25,137 nucleotides of DNA, taken from the NCBI GenBank assembly GCA_934141145.1, contig CAKPCA010000018.1, positions 1 to 25,137 of the forward strand. The letters are read 5' to 3'. The notes under the pieces were generated by a model, which was not told where the DNA came from, made no database searches, and saw nothing but the letters and a program-made list of their open reading frames with translations. The position numbers were made by a program, and so were the translations under genes. Within the stretch, counting starts at the first letter, position 1, and the number at the start of each line of letters is the position of its first letter. The DNA comes from an uncultured Bacilli bacterium. GTDB taxonomy: Bacteria; Bacillota_I; Bacilli_A; RF39; UBA660. Below are positions 8,658-16,337 of this stretch, one piece after another.

Positions 8658-8688
8658 AAAAAAATAGACTTGATATAGGTCTTTTTTT
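8658..8688 (+). terminator. AT-rich terminator-like hairpin
   Basis: AGAC (8666-8669) pairs with GTCT (8679-8682), flanked by a 7-A run and a 7-T run that can extend the stem with one bulged base. It overlaps the promoter at 8670-8698, so either reading is possible. Confidence 0.35.
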
Positions 8689-8698
8689 ATTATATAAT
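8670..8698 (+). promoter_or_regulatory. Sigma-A-type promoter of the second glycan operon
   Basis: TTGATA (8670-8675), 17-bp spacer, TATAAT (8693-8698). The GTG start at 8716 leaves a leader of only about 10-12 nt, with the GGTGG ribosome site at 8705-8709 right at the expected transcript start. Confidence 0.65.
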
Positions 8699-8715
8699 AA
8701 ATATGGTGGTATATA

Positions 8716-9444
8716 GTGAAGAAAGATAGGATACTTTTTGTTATTCCAGCTTATAATGAGGCTGAAAATATAGAAAAGGTTTTAAAAGAAATAAAAAAAG
8801 ATGTTAATTATGCAGATATATTAGTAATTAATGATTGCTCAAAAGATAATACTGCAGAAATTGTAGAAAAAAATGGAGTAAAATGCATATCAAACATATT
8901 TAATATGCGCTATGCAATGGCTGTTCAAACTGGAATTAAATATGCTTATGAGAATGGATATGATTATGTAATTCAATTTGATGCAGATGGTCAGCATATT
9001 GCAAAGGAAGCAGAAAAGTTGTACAAATATTCTAAAGAACATAATTGTGATATTGTGATTGGTTCAAGATATTTAAAAGATGTAGGATATCCTTGCCCCT
9101 TTTTTAGAAGAATTGGGACAAAAATATTTGAATTTATTATAAAAATATTTTGCCATCAAAAAATTGCTGATCCTTTATCCGGTTTTCAATGTCTAAATAG
9201 AAGAGTAATTGAAAGATATTCTAAAATGGGAAACTATCCAGAATTTCCAGATGCAAATCTAATAATAGAAATGTTATTAAGTGGTTATAAAATAGAAGAA
9301 GTTCCTACAAAAATGAGATTAAGAGAAGCAGGAGAAAGTATGCATGGTGGGATTATTAAACCGATAAAATATATGATAAATATGTTTTATACAATATTTT
9401 TTATTCTCATAACAATTTCTAGAAAAAAGAAGGTGAATAAATAA
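8716..9444 (+). CDS. GT2 glycosyltransferase, polyprenyl-phosphate sugar synthase type
   Basis: This 242-residue GT2 enzyme has the nucleotide-sugar fold: VIPAYNEAENI (about 9-19), VINDCSKDNT (37-46), the metal-binding QFDADGQH (D89, D91), and DPLSGFQCLNR (about 153-163), typical of DPM1/ArnC-like synthases. One hydrophobic segment near the C-terminus (about 214-233) can anchor it. The family moves a sugar from a nucleotide donor to undecaprenyl phosphate. GTG 8716 is the only start with a ribosome site (GGTGG) and a promoter at the right distance. The next gene overlaps by one base (TAATG). A DUF2304 neighbour is a common pairing for this class. Confidence 0.88.
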   Translation: MKKDRILFVIPAYNEAENIEKVLKEIKKDVNYADILVINDCSKDNTAEIVEKNGVKCISNIFNMRYAMAVQTGIKYAYENGYDYVIQFDADGQHIAKEAEKLYKYSKEHNCDIVIGSRYLKDVGYPCPFFRRIGTKIFEFIIKIFCHQKIADPLSGFQCLNRRVIERYSKMGNYPEFPDANLIIEMLLSGYKIEEVPTKMRLREAGESMHGGIIKPIKYMINMFYTIFFILITISRKKKVNK

Positions 9445-9779
9445 TGAAAAATATTTATTTTATAATAATATCTATTATATGCATGATTTATGTAATTTTA
9501 GAGGTTAGAAAAAAAAGATTTTCAATAAAAGAAAGCTTTTGGTGGATGGTAGCTTCTATTATTATGTTAATATTATCAATTTTTCCTTATTCTATTGATT
9601 TTATTGCTAAAAAAATTGGTGTTTCATATCCGCCATCATTACTTTTTGTTTTATGTATTATTTTCTTAGTGTTTATGGTATTTAGAAATAGTAAAAAAAT
9701 AGCAGAGCAACAAGAAAAAATAACGGAATTAGCACAAAATTTAGCGATTTTAAAGGAGAAAACAAATGGAAAAAAATAA
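9444..9779 (+). CDS. DUF2304 family small membrane protein
   Basis: This 111-residue protein has three hydrophobic segments (about 2-18, 30-48, 63-80) and a charged coiled-coil tail (about 83-108). Size, the FWW motif near residue 32 and placement just after a GT2 gene match DUF2304, a family of unknown function that accompanies lipid-linked-sugar glycosyltransferases. The start overlaps the GT2 stop by one base, and the gene overlaps the next one by 14 bases, so translation is probably coupled. A role as a membrane partner of the GT2 is inferred only from neighbourhood. Confidence 0.78.
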   Translation: MKNIYFIIISIICMIYVILEVRKKRFSIKESFWWMVASIIMLILSIFPYSIDFIAKKIGVSYPPSLLFVLCIIFLVFMVFRNSKKIAEQQEKITELAQNLAILKEKTNGKK

Positions 9780-10902
9780 AAAATGCATTGCTTTTTTTAA
9801 TGGTTTCTACATTCCACATTTAGGTGGAGTAGAAAGATATACAAGTAAAGTTATTGAGCAACTTCAAAAGGATTATAACATCATTGTGGTAACTACAAAT
9901 GATAATGATTATGATAGTGAAGAAGTAATTGATGGTGTAAAAATATATCGATTGCCCGTTTATAATCTATGCAAAAATAGGTTTCCATTTTTAAAAAAGA
10001 ATACTGAATATAAAAAAATAATTGAAAAAGTGTCCAATGAGAAGATTGATTATATAATATGCAATACAAGATATTATAAAACAAGTTTTTTAGGTGCTAA
10101 ATTTTCAAAAATAAAGAAAGTTCCATTGTTTGTTATAGATCATTCAAGCAATCATGTAACAATAGGTAATAAAATATTAGATTTTTTTGGAGCAATATAT
10201 GAGCATTATTTAACTAATAAGATAAAAAGATATAATCCAAAATTTTATGGTGTATCAAAAAAATGCAATGAATGGCTTAAACATTTTAAAATAATGGCAT
10301 CTGGTGTTTTTTATAACGCTATTGACGATAAAGTGTTTGATGAGTATTATGAAAAAACTAATAATCAGGAAATAATTATTAGTTATATAGGAAGAATTAT
10401 TCCAGAAAAAGGCATTTTAAATTTATTGGATGCTTTTGAAGAAATTAATAAAAAGTATAAAAATATTAAATTAATTATTGCAGGTGATGGACCATTATTA
10501 AATGATGTTAAAAGAAAATATAAAAACAAAAATATTGTATTTTTAGGTAAAATAAAATATGAAGATGTTATGAAAGTATGTGTTAAAACTGATATATTTG
10601 TTCATCCGTCTATGTATCCAGAAGGTTTACCTACATCTATTTTAGAAGCTGGTGTAATGAAAAGTGCAGTAATAGCAACTGATCGTGGAGGTACTTGTGA
10701 AGTAATAACTGATGAAAGTGTTGGCTTGATAATTCAAGAAAATAAAGAAGATTTGATTAGTAAATTAGACTATTTATTATCGAATCCAAAAATAATTGAA
10801 AAATTAAAAGAAAATATCCATAAAAGAATAATGGATAGATTTACTTGGAAACAAACAACAAAAATAATGGAAGAGGAATTAAAAAAATATGAAGAAAAAT
10901 AA
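9766..10902 (+). CDS. GT4 family glycosyltransferase
   Basis: This 378-residue GT-B enzyme has a glycine-rich acceptor-domain loop PHLGGVERY (17-25), the SYIGRIIPEKG motif at the start of the donor domain (about 205-215), IIAGDGP (about 241-247) and a complete E-x7-E motif (E286, E294) in YPEGLPTSILEAG. GT4 enzymes are retaining transferases acting at the cytoplasmic membrane face. AAGGAG sits just before ATG 9766. The gene overlaps both neighbours by 14 bases, marking a tightly packed operon. Sugar specificity cannot be read from the sequence. Confidence 0.92.
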   Translation: MEKNKKCIAFFNGFYIPHLGGVERYTSKVIEQLQKDYNIIVVTTNDNDYDSEEVIDGVKIYRLPVYNLCKNRFPFLKKNTEYKKIIEKVSNEKIDYIICNTRYYKTSFLGAKFSKIKKVPLFVIDHSSNHVTIGNKILDFFGAIYEHYLTNKIKRYNPKFYGVSKKCNEWLKHFKIMASGVFYNAIDDKVFDEYYEKTNNQEIIISYIGRIIPEKGILNLLDAFEEINKKYKNIKLIIAGDGPLLNDVKRKYKNKNIVFLGKIKYEDVMKVCVKTDIFVHPSMYPEGLPTSILEAGVMKSAVIATDRGGTCEVITDESVGLIIQENKEDLISKLDYLLSNPKIIEKLKENIHKRIMDRFTWKQTTKIMEEELKKYEEK

Positions 10903-11965
10903 GATAAAAGTGTGTATTATTGGTGGAGGAAATATTTCTAATACAAGACATATTCCGTCATTAAAGAAATTAAAAAATGTAGAAATTGTTGGTGTAATTA
11001 GCGATGTTAAGGGGAAAATAGATTCTACATGTAAAAAAAACAAAATTAAAAATGGATTGTTAGTTAATGATCCAAAAAATGATATTAATAAAGTTCAAAA
11101 ATGTGAATGGTTTAAAGATGTTGATTGTGTAGTTATTGGAACACCACCTCAACAGCACTATCCATTGGCAAAAATGGCTTTATTATTAAAAAAAGATGTG
11201 TTAGTTGAAAAACCAATGACTATGAATAAAGAAGAAGCAGACGAATTAATAAATCTTGCAAAGGAGAATAATTTAATTTTTAATGTTGTTCATAATTTTA
11301 ATTATACAACTGGAATGAGAAAAATAAATAAAATTATAGAACAAAAAAGTGATAAATACGGTAAGATTGTTTCAATTACTGAAGTTCAATTTTCTAATAG
11401 GAATAGAAGACTTCCAACATGGTATAATGAGTTACCACTTGGCTTATTTTATGATGAGGCCGCTCATTTTATTTATTTATTAAAAAAACATGGTGGAAAA
11501 TTAAAAATAGAGGCTACTCATGCTATGTATAATGATGAAAAAGATGATGCAACTCCAAAAATGTTAAGTGTTGACGCAATTGCAGGCGAAGTCCCTGTCC
11601 ATATGTTTTTGAATTTTAATTCACCTATATGTGAGTGGAATTATGTTATTAATTTTGAAAACAGAATTATTAATTATGATTTATTTAGGGATATTGTTGT
11701 TGATTTACCAACAGATAATGAACATTATAGTAAAGATATTCTTAAAAATGATATTTCAAGGACTTTACAATATTGGTGGGGATTTATAAAAAATGGATTT
11801 AGAATGATTTCGGGTAATTTATTATATGGACATGAAATAATTCTAAAAAATTTTATTGAAGCGGTAGAAACAAGAAAAATTGATGAAAATATGTCAGGTG
11901 AAATTGGGAGAAGTACAGTGGTGTCTATGAATGAAATTGTAGAAAAGGTGAATAAAAGAAAATAA
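10889..11965 (+). CDS. Gfo/Idh/MocA family oxidoreductase
   Basis: This 358-residue protein has an N-terminal NAD(P)-binding fold with CIIGGGNISNTRHIP (about 9-23) and the family hallmark VEKPMT (E107, K108, P109), then a C-terminal substrate domain with EAAHFIYLL (about 190-198). Members oxidise or reduce sugars, often nucleotide sugars such as UDP-hexosaminuronates, in surface-glycan pathways. Within this operon it probably prepares the sugar moved by the GT2 or GT4. The start overlaps the GT4 gene by 14 bases, with GAGGAA inside that gene as the likely ribosome site. Exact substrate unknown. Confidence 0.88.
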   Translation: MKKNKIKVCIIGGGNISNTRHIPSLKKLKNVEIVGVISDVKGKIDSTCKKNKIKNGLLVNDPKNDINKVQKCEWFKDVDCVVIGTPPQQHYPLAKMALLLKKDVLVEKPMTMNKEEADELINLAKENNLIFNVVHNFNYTTGMRKINKIIEQKSDKYGKIVSITEVQFSNRNRRLPTWYNELPLGLFYDEAAHFIYLLKKHGGKLKIEATHAMYNDEKDDATPKMLSVDAIAGEVPVHMFLNFNSPICEWNYVINFENRIINYDLFRDIVVDLPTDNEHYSKDILKNDISRTLQYWWGFIKNGFRMISGNLLYGHEIILKNFIEAVETRKIDENMSGEIGRSTVVSMNEIVEKVNKRK

Positions 11966-11966
11966 T

Positions 11967-12320
11967 ATGAATTGGTTGTATTTAGTTTTATATATAATTT
12001 TTTCAGTAAGTGGATCAACGTTATTGAAATTTGGCTCATCGTCAGCCGTTAATTCTTTATTTACAGTGCCAATTGTGAATATGAATATTTCTTTATATAC
12101 ATTTTTGGGATTTGTGATGTACGGACTTAGTTTTCTATTTTATACTGTATTATTAAGCAAGTTTGATTTGTCATTTATTTCTCCATTAACAGTTGGATTG
12201 GTGTATATTTTGATCATGATAACCTCCTTTATTTTCTTTAAAGAGAATATCACAATATACAAACTAATTGGATCTTCTATGATTATATTTGGTGTATTAT
12301 TGATGGTAATTAAAAAATAA
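11967..12320 (+). CDS. SMR-like small membrane protein, candidate lipid-sugar flippase (ArnE/F type)
   Basis: This 117-residue protein has four membrane helices (about 3-20, 39-62, 69-88, 95-115). The GSTLLKFG motif (16-23) aligns with GTTLMKFS of EmrE-type small multidrug resistance proteins. The proton-coupling Glu14 of EmrE is replaced by Ser13, so drug/proton antiport is unlikely. Together with the ArnC-like GT2 four genes upstream, an ArnE/ArnF-like role in flipping a polyprenyl-phosphate sugar is the best inference. It begins one base after the previous stop without a good ribosome site (AAGGTG at about 11945-11950 is too far), so translation is probably coupled. Confidence 0.75.
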   Translation: MNWLYLVLYIIFSVSGSTLLKFGSSSAVNSLFTVPIVNMNISLYTFLGFVMYGLSFLFYTVLLSKFDLSFISPLTVGLVYILIMITSFIFFKENITIYKLIGSSMIIFGVLLMVIKK

Positions 12321-12380
12321 AAAAACGATAATAATTTTAAAGCCATACTTAAATAAGAAAATAGAATATGATAAAAATTT

Positions 12381-12443
12381 ATTGGCTCTAGAATTTTTAG
12401 TGGTGAGTTTTTCTAAAGGACTACACGTTTTAGTAGAACCAAT
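12381..12443. repeat. 63-bp segment bounded by 10-bp inverted repeats
   Basis: ATTGGCTCTA at 12381-12390 is matched by TAGAACCAAT at 12434-12443, nine of ten positions complementary. The GGCTCTA/GGTTCTA ends resemble insertion-sequence termini, perhaps of the ISL3 type, but this is memory only. It could be a relic or a tiny non-autonomous element. Confidence 0.4.
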
Positions 12444-12469
12444 AAGGAGACTAGAAATAGTCTTCTTTT
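12444..12469 (+). terminator. Rho-independent terminator of the GT2-to-SMR operon
   Basis: The arms 12444-12453 and 12458-12467 form a 10-bp stem with one G-T wobble closing a GAAA tetraloop, and the right arm runs into CTTTT. It lies 124 bases after the SMR gene. Confidence 0.75.
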
Positions 12470-12700
12470 ATTATGCCAAAAAAGGATTACAAATGCTTTT
12501 AATAAGCATAATTCTAGCCTTTAAATGAGAAAACTTTCTTTATATATACTAAAAGAAATAAAAATAAACATACAATAAATACATTAAAATATGATTTAAG
12601 AGAATAATGAAGAATAAAACCATTATTATGTAGGTAACAAATATAATTTAATTGAGTAAATAAATATAATATATATTCTTGAAATACAAATAAATATTTC

Positions 12701-12729
12701 TTGTTAATAATAAGAATTTATTATATAAT
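12701..12729 (+). promoter_or_regulatory. Sigma-A-type promoter of the DUF6020-like gene
   Basis: TTGTTA (12701-12706), 17-bp spacer, TATAAT (12724-12729). The ATG follows at 12748, giving a leader of about 12 nt. Confidence 0.65.
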
Positions 12730-12747
12730 TTTTATAGTGGTGATAAT

Positions 12748-14502
12748 ATGGAAAGATTAAAACAAATTTTAAAAAGTACTAAAATACTTAATATACTAAT
12801 GGCAATAATAACATATGGTTCAATATGCTTGTTAGGAGTATTAAAAGCTTATGACGTTGTGTCATGGTTTATATTTTTTGTATTAGTACTATTTTTTTGT
12901 AAAACAGATATTAATAATAAAATTATGAAAAAGGAAAATATATTTTTATCTATATTATTTTCTTTTATAATAATATTTGGGTCAATAGTTAACGAATTAA
13001 AATATAACGCAGACATTAGCATTTTCAGAACATTTTTAACATTTAAAAACTTTATATATATAGTTGGAATATTTAATTTGTTATATATTGTGTTTACAAA
13101 TGTAATGCCTAAATTATATTCATATTCGATAAAAAATGAAAAAAGTATATTTAAAAGTAAGAAATTTATGTTTATTATATGTTTTTTAATAATTATATTA
13201 TGTTGGATGCCTTATTTTTTAAGTTTTTATCCTGGGGCTTTATCTCCAGATTCAATATCAGAATTAACAACCGTTATAAATAATTTTGCTAATGCATCTG
13301 ATCATCATCCAATAATACATATGTTATTTATTTCTATTCCATATAAAATAGTATTTGGAATTACTAATAATATTACAATTGGTGTAGCAGCTGTAACATT
13401 AACACAAATGATTGTTATGGCTTCAATATTTTCTTCATTAATTGTATTTTTACATAATAGAAAAGTAAATGATAAGATATTATTTGTAATTCTTGTATAT
13501 TATGCTATTTTACCAATGCATGGTTATTATAGTATTGTAATGTGGAAAGATGTTATCTTTTCTGGATTACTATTACTTCTTACTATGGAACTTGTAAAAA
13601 TAATAGAAAAGCAAAAAAATAACAAATTGAATTTTAAACAATTAATAAGTTTTATTTTTGTATCTATATTTTGTGTATTCTTTAGAAATAATGCAATTTA
13701 TATGTATTTTTTACTAGCAATTGCAACATTTATTTTCTTTAGAAAATATTATAAAATATTTATACCTGCATTTGTAATAGTATTTGGTGTTTACTATATT
13801 GTAAAAGGACCGGTTTTTGAAACTTTAAATATTACTAAATCGTCTTCCTCAGAGTATATAGGAATGCCTTTGCAACAAATTGGTAGAATGGCATATAAAA
13901 ATGTAAATTTTACTAAAAAAGAAAAAGAAACTTTAAATAAACTTATGCCGTTAAAAGAAATGAAAAAGGCATATGATCCAATTATTTCTGATGGTATAAA
14001 ATTTAATTCATATTATAATTCAAATGTGTTTGATGCAAATAAAGTTGAATATTTAAAATTATGGTTAGGGTTAATAAAAAAATATCCATCAATAGCACTT
14101 GAAGCTTATTCTATTAGTACACTTGGATATTGGTATCCTGGAGTATCATATGGAAGTGTATGTTATGGTATCATTGAAAATGATTATGGATTAAAAAATG
14201 ATCCTAAACTTGGTAATCAAGTTCAATATTTCTTATTTGATATAGAAAAAAGAGGAGTACCAATATTAAATATTGAATGGAGTATTGGTTTATGTTTTTG
14301 GTTAATTTTAATTTTTGCAATATTAGCAACAAAAAAATTAGGCAAAAAAGCATTATACATATATGTTCCAGTATTTGGTATATGGCTTACTATGATGGCT
14401 GCATCGCCAGTATATGCAGAATTTAGATATGTTTATGGAGCTTTTACTTGTTTACCATTACTTATGCTTATTCCATATATGAATTTTAAAAGTAATGATT
14501 GA
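12748..14502 (+). CDS. DUF6020-like GT-C membrane protein
   Basis: This 584-residue protein has about 12 membrane segments. The first large outer loop carries FYPGALSPDSISE (D168) followed by DHHPIIHMLF, the pattern I associate with DUF6020 family membrane proteins, which look like GT-C glycosyltransferases. A MWKDVIFSG segment (about 267-275) and a soluble-looking loop at 360-430 follow. The family probably transfers a polyprenyl-phosphate-linked sugar on the outer face. Neighbouring GT2 genes that make such donors support this. GGTG at 12739-12742 precedes ATG 12748. There is no terminator before the next gene, so readthrough is likely. Confidence 0.72.
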   Translation: MERLKQILKSTKILNILMAIITYGSICLLGVLKAYDVVSWFIFFVLVLFFCKTDINNKIMKKENIFLSILFSFIIIFGSIVNELKYNADISIFRTFLTFKNFIYIVGIFNLLYIVFTNVMPKLYSYSIKNEKSIFKSKKFMFIICFLIIILCWMPYFLSFYPGALSPDSISELTTVINNFANASDHHPIIHMLFISIPYKIVFGITNNITIGVAAVTLTQMIVMASIFSSLIVFLHNRKVNDKILFVILVYYAILPMHGYYSIVMWKDVIFSGLLLLLTMELVKIIEKQKNNKLNFKQLISFIFVSIFCVFFRNNAIYMYFLLAIATFIFFRKYYKIFIPAFVIVFGVYYIVKGPVFETLNITKSSSSEYIGMPLQQIGRMAYKNVNFTKKEKETLNKLMPLKEMKKAYDPIISDGIKFNSYYNSNVFDANKVEYLKLWLGLIKKYPSIALEAYSISTLGYWYPGVSYGSVCYGIIENDYGLKNDPKLGNQVQYFLFDIEKRGVPILNIEWSIGLCFWLILIFAILATKKLGKKALYIYVPVFGIWLTMMAASPVYAEFRYVYGAFTCLPLLMLIPYMNFKSND

Positions 14503-14526
14503 TATTTGATAGAAATATGCTATAAT
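14499..14526 (+). promoter_or_regulatory. Promoter of the second GT2 gene, overlapping the previous stop codon
   Basis: TTGATA (14499-14504), 16-bp spacer and TATAAT (14521-14526) with TG one base upstream (14518-14519). The -35 box contains the TGA stop of the DUF6020-like gene. Confidence 0.65.
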
Positions 14527-14556
14527 TGTTAAAGATTATGTTTAAGGAGTAGAAAA

Positions 14557-15486
14557 ATGAAAAAAGATAGTAAAAAAATAGCTGTACTTATTCCATGTTA
14601 TAATGAATCAAAAACAATAGAAAAAGTAATAAAAGATTATAAAGAAGTATTACCAGAAGCAGATATTTATGTTTATGATAATAATAGTACTGATGGTACT
14701 GATGAGATTGCAAGAAAAGCAGGGGCAATAGTAAAGTATGAATATCGTCAAGGAAAAGGTAATGTAATTAGAAGTATGTTTAAAGATATAGATGCTGATT
14801 GTTATCTTATGATTGATGGCGATGATACATATCCTAAAGAAAATGCTAGAGAAATGTGTGATCTTGTTTTAAATAAAGGTGCTGATATGGTAGTAGGTGA
14901 TAGATTATCTTCAACATATTTTACAGAAAATAAAAGACCATTTCATAATGTAGGAAATAGACTTGTTAGATGGCTTATTAATTCATTGTTTAAAGGTCAT
15001 ATAAATGATATAATGACTGGATATAGAGCATTTAGCTATGAGTTTGTAAAAACATTCCCAGTATTATCAAAAGGTTTTGAAATAGAAAATGAAATGACTA
15101 TTCATGCACTTGATAAAAATATGTATGTAGAAGAATTACCAGTTGAGTATAGAGATAGACCAGCAGGATCAGTATCAAAACTTAATACATATAGTGATGG
15201 ATTTAAGGTTTTAAAAACAATTGCAAGATTATTCAAAGAATATAAACCAATGATTTTCTTTGGTCTTATAAGCTTATTATTTCTTATAATATCCATAATA
15301 TTTGGTATTCCTGTATTCCATGATTATTTTAAAACTGGTTTAGTAGAAAGATTCCCAACATTAATATTCTCAGGATTCATGTTAATGGTTTCTCTTATAA
15401 TGTTTACTTGTGGAGTAATACTAGAAGTAGTTGCTAAAAAACATAGACAATTATTTGAATTATTCTTAGTTAATACAAAAAGATAA
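14557..15486 (+). CDS. Membrane-anchored GT2, polyprenyl-phosphate glycosyltransferase (GtrB/DPM-like)
   Basis: This 309-residue protein has a GT2 domain at residues 1-225 with LIPCYNESKTI (about 11-21), YDNNSTDGT (about 39-47), the metal-binding IDGDDTYP (D87, D89) and IMTGYRAFS (about 153-161). Two C-terminal membrane helices (about 230-250 and 270-292) follow, as in GtrB and similar synthases of undecaprenyl-phosphate sugars. Such enzymes usually pair with a GtrA flippase and a GT-C transferase. Here the GT-C candidate at 12748 is next door and the GtrA-like gene is at 149. AAGGAG at 14544-14549 sets ATG 14557. Confidence 0.9.
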   Translation: MKKDSKKIAVLIPCYNESKTIEKVIKDYKEVLPEADIYVYDNNSTDGTDEIARKAGAIVKYEYRQGKGNVIRSMFKDIDADCYLMIDGDDTYPKENAREMCDLVLNKGADMVVGDRLSSTYFTENKRPFHNVGNRLVRWLINSLFKGHINDIMTGYRAFSYEFVKTFPVLSKGFEIENEMTIHALDKNMYVEELPVEYRDRPAGSVSKLNTYSDGFKVLKTIARLFKEYKPMIFFGLISLLFLIISIIFGIPVFHDYFKTGLVERFPTLIFSGFMLMVSLIMFTCGVILEVVAKKHRQLFELFLVNTKR

Positions 15487-15527
15487 ATTTAAAAATAAGA
15501 CTTTTAATTTTATCTTTTTTTCTTTTT
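15481..15527 (+). terminator. Terminator containing the GT2 stop codon
   Basis: The arms 15481-15494 and 15502-15515 pair at 13 of 14 positions around a 7-nt loop and are followed by a long T-rich run. The TAA stop (15484-15486) lies in the left arm. Confidence 0.7.
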
Positions 15528-15528
15528 A

Positions 15529-15537
15529 TGATATAAT
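15529..15537 (+). promoter_or_regulatory. Extended -10 promoter of the cytidylyltransferase operon
   Basis: TG-A-TATAAT at 15529-15537 with no clear -35 box because a T-rich run lies there. The start codon follows at 15566. Confidence 0.5.
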
Positions 15538-15565
15538 ATTCTAAAGAAATTTTGGAGGTTATTAT

Positions 15566-16315
15566 ATGAATATAGCAATTATTTTTGCGGGTGGAATCGG
15601 TCAAAGAATGGGAAGTAATATCCCAAAACAATTTTTAAAAGTGTATGGTAAACCTATAATAATTCATACATTAGAAAAATTTCAATATAATAGTAATATT
15701 GATTTGATTTATGTTGCTTGTAAAAAGGATTTAATACCTTTACTTAATGAATTGATACATAAATATCAAATAACAAAAATACCACATAATGGTGTTGTTC
15801 CCGGTGGTAAAACAGGACAAGATTCAATATACAATGCACTTTGTGCTGCCAAAAGAGAAAATTCAGGTGATTCAATAGTTTTAATACATGATGGTGTTAG
15901 ACCTATTATTACTGATGATGTAATAAATAAAAATATTGAAAGTGTTATACAAAATGGCTCAGCAATTACATGTACGGCATGTTATGAGACTCCTGTTATT
16001 AGTTATAATTCAAAAGATATTGATGAGCTACCTAAAAGAAGATTTGTATATACTGCACAAGCTCCACAAAGTTTTTATCTTGATAAAATTTTAGAAGCAC
16101 ATGAGTTAGTTAGAAAAAATAATCCAAATTATACAGATATTATTGATTCATGTACTTTAATGAAGAGTTGTGGATTTAATGTTTCTATTGTTGAGGGTAA
16201 CAGAGGAAATATAAAAGTTACTACCCCAGAAGATTATATTGATTTATTATCAAGATTATCAGCTGAAGATCAAAAACAGATTTTTGAGTTGTTAGAAAAT
16301 CAGAAAAAAATGTAA
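15566..16315 (+). CDS. IspD/TarI-like cytidylyltransferase, probably for an alditol or ketose phosphate
   Basis: This 249-residue nucleotidyltransferase belongs to the IspD/TarI family, which joins CTP to a sugar- or alditol-phosphate. The CTP-binding FAGGIGQRMG (7-16) with Arg14 and Lys21, the GGKTGQDSIYNAL motif (about 79-91), HDGVRP (about 110-115), YTAQAPQSF (about 157-165) and the NIKVTTPED end of the fold are visible. Context argues against the isoprenoid enzyme: the next gene is an SDR and the locus holds a CDP-alditol phosphotransferase. Ribitol-, arabinitol- or mannitol-type products are possible. GGAGG at 15554-15558 sets ATG 15566. Confidence 0.85.
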   Translation: MNIAIIFAGGIGQRMGSNIPKQFLKVYGKPIIIHTLEKFQYNSNIDLIYVACKKDLIPLLNELIHKYQITKIPHNGVVPGGKTGQDSIYNALCAAKRENSGDSIVLIHDGVRPIITDDVINKNIESVIQNGSAITCTACYETPVISYNSKDIDELPKRRFVYTAQAPQSFYLDKILEAHELVRKNNPNYTDIIDSCTLMKSCGFNVSIVEGNRGNIKVTTPEDYIDLLSRLSAEDQKQIFELLENQKKM

Positions 16316-16337
16316 ATTTTAGAAAAGGTGATAAAAA

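Larger units (their letters stand above)
12321..12747. other. Long intergenic region: inverted repeat, terminator and promoter
   Basis: These 427 bases hold a 63-bp inverted-repeat segment (12381-12443), a strong terminator (12444-12469), a second imperfect hairpin (AAAGG at about 12481 to CCTTT at about 12525, with core ATGCTT/AAGCAT), a small inverted repeat AATAATG/CATTATT (12603-12627) and the promoter of the next gene (12701-12729). No supported coding sequence is seen. Confidence 0.6.
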
